Of a stretch of DNA of 14,935 nucleotides, positions 13,898 through 14,935 are shown piece after piece; position 1 is the stretch's first letter, and each line of letters opens with the position of its first letter. Origin of the DNA: Planctomycetota bacterium. Its GTDB lineage: Bacteria > Planctomycetota > MHYJ01 > JACPRB01. The position numbers and the translations under genes are program-made. The notes under the pieces were generated by a model. That model worked only from the letters and a program-made list of their open reading frames with translations, searched no databases and was not told where the DNA came from. Where the stretch lies: positions 1 through 14,935 of the forward strand of contig JACQFK010000391.1 in assembly GCA_016200125.1 (NCBI GenBank), given 5' to 3'.

Positions 13898-14838
13898 TTC
13901 AGCGCCTCGAGGTCCAGCGCCCGGGTTTGCTTCTCGTAGCGCTCGCGATCGCCCTCTCCGTTCCAGGGGAGATCCACCTTCCTGCCGCGGTGGAGGGCGT
14001 GGGGCTTGCCCTTCTCGATCACCAGGCAGGCCATGCGGCCCTTCGGATCGTAGAAGCGCGAGAGGCCGATGTCGATCTGGATCACCTTGCCGTCGAAGCG
14101 CGGGGTGATCGCGCCGTCCGTGAAGGTGTGGCCGATCACAATGCGATCGACCTTGTAGTTGAAGAGCAGCTTGCGGAGCTGCTCCTCGTCGCCGCCCGTC
14201 GCAAGGCCGCGGTACCACAGCGGGCCGTCCGAGTCCTGCACGATCCCGCCCTCCATCCTCGAGAAGTCCGAGAGCTCGGCGCGGACCTGGTCGTTGATCC
14301 GGCGCACCGTCCAGTCGGCGTACTTGGGCGAGATTCCGCCGTGGAGGAAGAGCGTGGAGTCGATCTGGATGACGGCGTTGTGGCCCAGGATCCACTTCCC
14401 GTACTTGCCCTTGGCGCTGAAGGCCGCGCGATGCTCCGCGAGGCCGTCGGAGTTGCCCTCCTTGAAGGCGTCGATCTCGCCCTGCACGACGTAGCGCAGG
14501 TCGCCGTACATGTTCATCGCCTCGTGGTTGCCGATCAGGGCGTGGACCGCGCCGCCGGCCTTCGGCGCCTCCTCCTCGAGGTGCATGAGCAGGTCCATCG
14601 CCTTGCGGGAATCGGGTCCGCGGTCGAGGATGTCGCCGGTCTGGACGAGGTGGGTCTTGCCGCCGGACCATTTCCCCTGCGCGTCGATCAGGTCGGCGGA
14701 GCGGAGCACGGCGACGAACTGGTCGTAGTCGCCGTGGACGTCTCCGACGGCGACCACGCGGTCGACTCCGGTCCAGACGTCCTCGGCCGTCGCCGGCCAG
14801 GCGACGAGGAGGAGAAGGAGGCAGAGGCGGCGCATCAC
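13891..14838 (-). CDS. Exported PPP-type metallophosphatase (Shewanella-like phosphatase family)
   Basis: 315 residues from GTG 14838, followed at once by ATG 14835, which may equally be the start. Residues 1-18 form a signal peptide (CLLLLLVAWPATA). All PPP metal and active-site motifs are present: GDVHGD (32-37), GDILDRG (68-74), GNHE (103-106), HGG (166-168) and GH (236-237). The DGPLWYRG segment near 204-211 is characteristic of the Shewanella-like bacterial PPP group. Known relatives dephosphorylate phosphoproteins or small phosphoesters using two metal ions; the substrate is unknown here. It lies 26 bp downstream of the cytochrome-like gene tail on the same strand, so it may be co-transcribed or use its own TATAAT. 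Confidence 0.94.
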   Translation of the reverse strand: MMRRLCLLLLLVAWPATAEDVWTGVDRVVAVGDVHGDYDQFVAVLRSADLIDAQGKWSGGKTHLVQTGDILDRGPDSRKAMDLLMHLEEEAPKAGGAVHALIGNHEAMNMYGDLRYVVQGEIDAFKEGNSDGLAEHRAAFSAKGKYGKWILGHNAVIQIDSTLFLHGGISPKYADWTVRRINDQVRAELSDFSRMEGGIVQDSDGPLWYRGLATGGDEEQLRKLLFNYKVDRIVIGHTFTDGAITPRFDGKVIQIDIGLSRFYDPKGRMACLVIEKGKPHALHRGRKVDLPWNGEGDRERYEKQTRALDLEALKK

Positions 14839-14844
14839 TCCGCC

Positions 14845-14850
14845 ATTATA
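14845..14850 (-). promoter_or_regulatory. Perfect -10 box just before the metallophosphatase start
   Basis: On the minus strand TATAAT lies 6 nt before GTG 14838 and 9 nt before ATG 14835. The GGCGGA between them is too close for a normal Shine-Dalgarno. Transcription from this box would begin at about the GTG, giving a leaderless mRNA. No good -35 is visible. Confidence 0.35.
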
Positions 14851-14864
14851 CCTGCGGGAAGCGG

Positions 14865-14935
14865 TCAGCGAGGCGCCGCGCTGAGAAGGAAGGTCATCAG
14901 GTCCCGCACCTGGTCGGCCGTCAGGCCCTGAAGCA
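14865..14935 (-). CDS. C-terminus of a cytochrome-like protein (partial)
   Basis: The minus-strand frame entering from the right edge encodes LQGLTADQVRDLMTFLLSAAPR and stops at TGA (14865-14867). The pattern LxGLTxxQVRDLxxFLxS closely resembles the end of the C-terminal cytochrome c-like domain of large planctomycete and verrucomicrobial haem proteins, where a MPEGLL motif normally precedes it. Only 22 residues are in the window, so the assignment rests on that tail. It ends 26 bp upstream of the metallophosphatase start, which suggests a shared transcript. Confidence 0.7.
   Translation of the reverse strand, partial: LQGLTADQVRDLMTFLLSAAPR

Noticed and set aside
1..14935. CRISPR array, insertion sequence or prophage genes
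   Set aside because: No regularly spaced short repeats, transposase, integrase or phage structural gene were seen; the only repeats are internal protein-domain duplications.

Overview
This is a GC-rich bacterial window with seven well-supported complete or near-complete protein genes, one tRNA gene, and the tail of an eighth protein gene. The PSCyt1/DUF1587/DUF1595/DUF1592/DUF1588/DUF1585 haem protein beside a twin-arginine DUF1552 protein is a combination typical of Planctomycetota, also found in Verrucomicrobiota, Acidobacteriota and some Myxococcota. The many secreted proteins and the FN3/PQQ-like lipoprotein fit such a host. I favour Planctomycetota or a related lineage, but no phylogenetic marker settles it. 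Hand counts give about 70% GC in coding lines and about 47-58% in the 3.5-4.3 kb gap.

Left part (1-3512). A large minus-strand lipoprotein runs off the left edge. It carries four FN3-like modules and two PQQ-like beta-propellers, built by two nested internal duplications. Divergent from it is a tRNA-Lys(CUU) gene with a near-consensus sigma-70 promoter. An 809-bp stretch of lower GC follows (3513-4321). It has no convincing large gene, only a possible Cys-containing micro-ORF followed by a hairpin, and a possible gene remnant.

Middle part (4322-9373). A secreted 1063-residue beta-helix protein with a C-terminal LamG-like domain (plus strand) converges on a two-gene minus-strand unit. That unit is a hexose-6-phosphate mutarotase-like protein (YeaD family) followed, with a 4-bp GTGA overlap, by an exported alpha/beta hydrolase. 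The mutarotase gene diverges from the next operon across a 132-bp region that holds a 17-bp palindrome resembling GntR-family (FadR/FCD-type) operators.

Right part (9374-14935). A plus-strand operon encodes the two-haem-motif PSCyt1/DUF1592-family protein, the Tat-exported DUF1552 protein (10-bp gap) and a PIG-L/LmbE deacetylase-like lipoprotein (4-bp overlap). It converges on a minus-strand exported PPP-type metallophosphatase. The last 71 bp encode the C-terminus of another minus-strand protein that resembles the cytochrome-like tail of planctomycete haem proteins.

Taken together, most products are predicted to leave the cytoplasm and several could act on glycans (beta-helix/LamG protein, deacetylase, mutarotase, esterase). 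A regulated extracellular carbohydrate-processing locus with an associated haem/DUF1552 module is a reasonable hypothesis. It rests on gene context and domain recognition from sequence, not on any database search.
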